From NCBI GenBank assembly GCA_002377585.1, contig DFQC01000043.1, positions 1 to 36,044 of the forward strand: a DNA stretch of 36,044 nucleotides, in the 5' to 3' direction. The notes beneath the pieces are model-generated. The model worked only from the letters and a program-made list of their open reading frames with translations, made no database searches and was not told the DNA's origin. The DNA comes from Anaerolineales bacterium UBA3499 (GTDB lineage: Bacteria > Chloroflexota > Anaerolineae > Anaerolineales > UBA11657). Both the position numbers and the translations under genes were made by a program. This document shows, piece by piece, positions 35,335-36,044 of this stretch (positions are counted from its first letter, which is position 1; every line of letters starts with the position of its first letter).

Positions 35335-35865
35335 ATTATAAAGCCAGGTACTATTTGGATTACTGGACTGTCCGGATCGGGCAAAACAAGTTTAGGTGCC
35401 AGCCTGCTACAGGCACTGGAATTGCGGGGTATTCTAAATGTGGAATTGCTCGATGGTGATGAAACGAGGAAGCGATTACCTCAGACTTATGGTTATTCTA
35501 ATGAGGATCGCAAAACAGTGGGTTTGCTAGTGAGTAAGTTGGCTAGTGATTGTAACAAAAGAGGCAATATAGCTATTGTATGTGCAATTTCGCATGTCAA
35601 ACAAACACGTGCTCAGATAAGAGAGCATCTTGGTCCGGATTTTGTCGAAGTTTACCTGGATTGTCCGGTAGAAGTTTGTGCTGATAGAGACATTAAGGGG
35701 CACTATCAGAAGGCTTTAGCAGGAGAGTATGAGAATTTCATTGGCGTTACAGAACCGTATCAGGTATCCGATCAACCTGAATTGATACTAGACACAGTGA
35801 ATCAATCTGTGGATCAATGTACTGATATTCTTCTTGACTACATCTTGAAGTTTTTTGCTTTGTAA
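35335..35865 (+). CDS. Adenylylsulfate-kinase-like protein (CysC family) with an abnormal start
   Basis: A P-loop kinase of the CysC type, which phosphorylates APS to PAPS. The Walker A motif is GLSGSGKT, followed by LLDGDETRKRL, YSNEDRKTVG and the RDIKGHYQKALAGEYENFIGV block typical of APS kinases. Its 5' end is abnormal. An ATG at 35305 has a good GAGGAG 5 nt upstream and is in frame, but a TGA at 35329-35331 interrupts after eight codons. Downstream of that stop only ATC, ATT and ATA precede the conserved sequence, and ATT 35335 lies 7 nt after GAGGA (35323-35327). I annotate from ATT. A single TGG-to-TGA change or sequence error at 35331 would explain it equally well. A role in sulfation or in the phosphonate pathway is open. 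Confidence 0.72.
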   Translation: MIKPGTIWITGLSGSGKTSLGASLLQALELRGILNVELLDGDETRKRLPQTYGYSNEDRKTVGLLVSKLASDCNKRGNIAIVCAISHVKQTRAQIREHLGPDFVEVYLDCPVEVCADRDIKGHYQKALAGEYENFIGVTEPYQVSDQPELILDTVNQSVDQCTDILLDYILKFFAL

Positions 35866-35872
35866 TGACCAT

Positions 35873-36044
35873 ATGAGTATAGCGACAAGTTCGTTTCAAA
35901 GGAGACTCACATATATTCTCCGTTTATCGATAGGCTTTACACTTTTTTTCGTTGTGAGGATTCTATATCCTTTAATTCGTATTCGGATTGGGCTGCTTAA
36001 TTATGCGCGAATAGGACATCTGGCAACCAATACTGAATTATGTA
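35873..36044 (+). CDS. N-terminal part of a second TIGR04372-like glycosyltransferase, cut by the right edge
   Basis: An ATG at 35873, 7 nt after the kinase stop, opens a frame that runs to the edge (57 codons). A hydrophobic segment (about residues 18-35) is followed by IRIRIGLLNYARIGHLATNTEL. This closely parallels the start of the protein at 27006-28250, which has IKIRIGLI, then RIGRIAGNLE at the same place. It is therefore most likely a paralogue of that glycosyltransferase. The catalytic part lies outside the window. Confidence 0.7.
   Translation, partial: MSIATSSFQRRLTYILRLSIGFTLFFVVRILYPLIRIRIGLLNYARIGHLATNTELC

Noticed and set aside
1..36044. Mobile elements, CRISPR arrays or attachment sites explaining the glycan cluster as an island
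   Set aside because: No transposase, integrase, terminal repeats or spacer arrays were seen. tRNA-Val sits next to the cluster, but no repeated tRNA 3' end was found inside the window.

Overview
The window is AT-rich, gene-dense bacterial chromosome. An LL-diaminopimelate-type aminotransferase, a DUF3048 lipoprotein, a CdaA/YbbR pair, an M32 carboxypeptidase and a deoC plus twin aldehyde dehydrogenase block together suggest a Chloroflexota-like or other Gram-positive-related lineage. This assignment is tentative: there is no rRNA or other strong phylogenetic marker here. No phage, insertion sequence, CRISPR array or origin was recognised.

Layout. (1) 1-3335 holds the His/Glu-rich tail of a gene cut by the left edge, a DCC-family thiol-disulfide protein, a PLP aminotransferase, a DUF3048 lipoprotein and tRNA-Glu(UUC). 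(2) 3462-4967 is an M32 carboxypeptidase, convergent with the next block. (3) 4982-13392 is a long minus-strand run with tight spacing, probably largely one operon: argF, cdaA, ybbR, der, lepB, deoC, a complete aldehyde dehydrogenase and a half-length aldehyde dehydrogenase without its catalytic domain. (4) 13598-14067 holds a pterin carbinolamine dehydratase and tRNA-Val(UAC). (5) From 14197 to the right edge everything runs on the plus strand with spacings of a few bases or ATGA overlaps. This is a surface-glycan cluster of more than 21 kb that includes a phosphonate pathway.

The glycan cluster opens with its own control module: a promoter overlapping an inverted repeat, a winged-helix regulator, a NusG/RfaH-like antiterminator, and a 194-nt leader with mutually exclusive hairpins. 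Sugar and cyclitol chemistry follows: two SDR epimerase/dehydratases, a nucleotidyltransferase-PfkB kinase fusion (HldE domains in reversed order), a HAD-aminoglycoside-phosphotransferase-like fusion, a split transketolase lacking its C-terminal domain, a methyltransferase, a zinc-type dehydrogenase, a DegT aminotransferase and a WbuC-like cupin. A sulfotransferase-like protein and a TIGR04372-type glycosyltransferase come next.

The phosphonate block (28252-35865) encodes PEP mutase fused to a nucleotidyltransferase, phosphonopyruvate decarboxylase, a glutamine-dependent amidotransferase (AsnB type), an aldehyde dehydrogenase, a LicC-like cytidylyltransferase and a CysC-like kinase. A second TIGR04372-type gene begins at the right edge. 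The likely chemistry is phosphoenolpyruvate to phosphonopyruvate to phosphonoacetaldehyde, then possibly oxidation to phosphonoacetate, optional amidation, and CMP activation for transfer onto a glycan or lipid. The first two steps rest on strong motifs. The later steps are inference. No class V 2-aminoethylphosphonate transaminase is present, so the common AEP route is not the obvious product.
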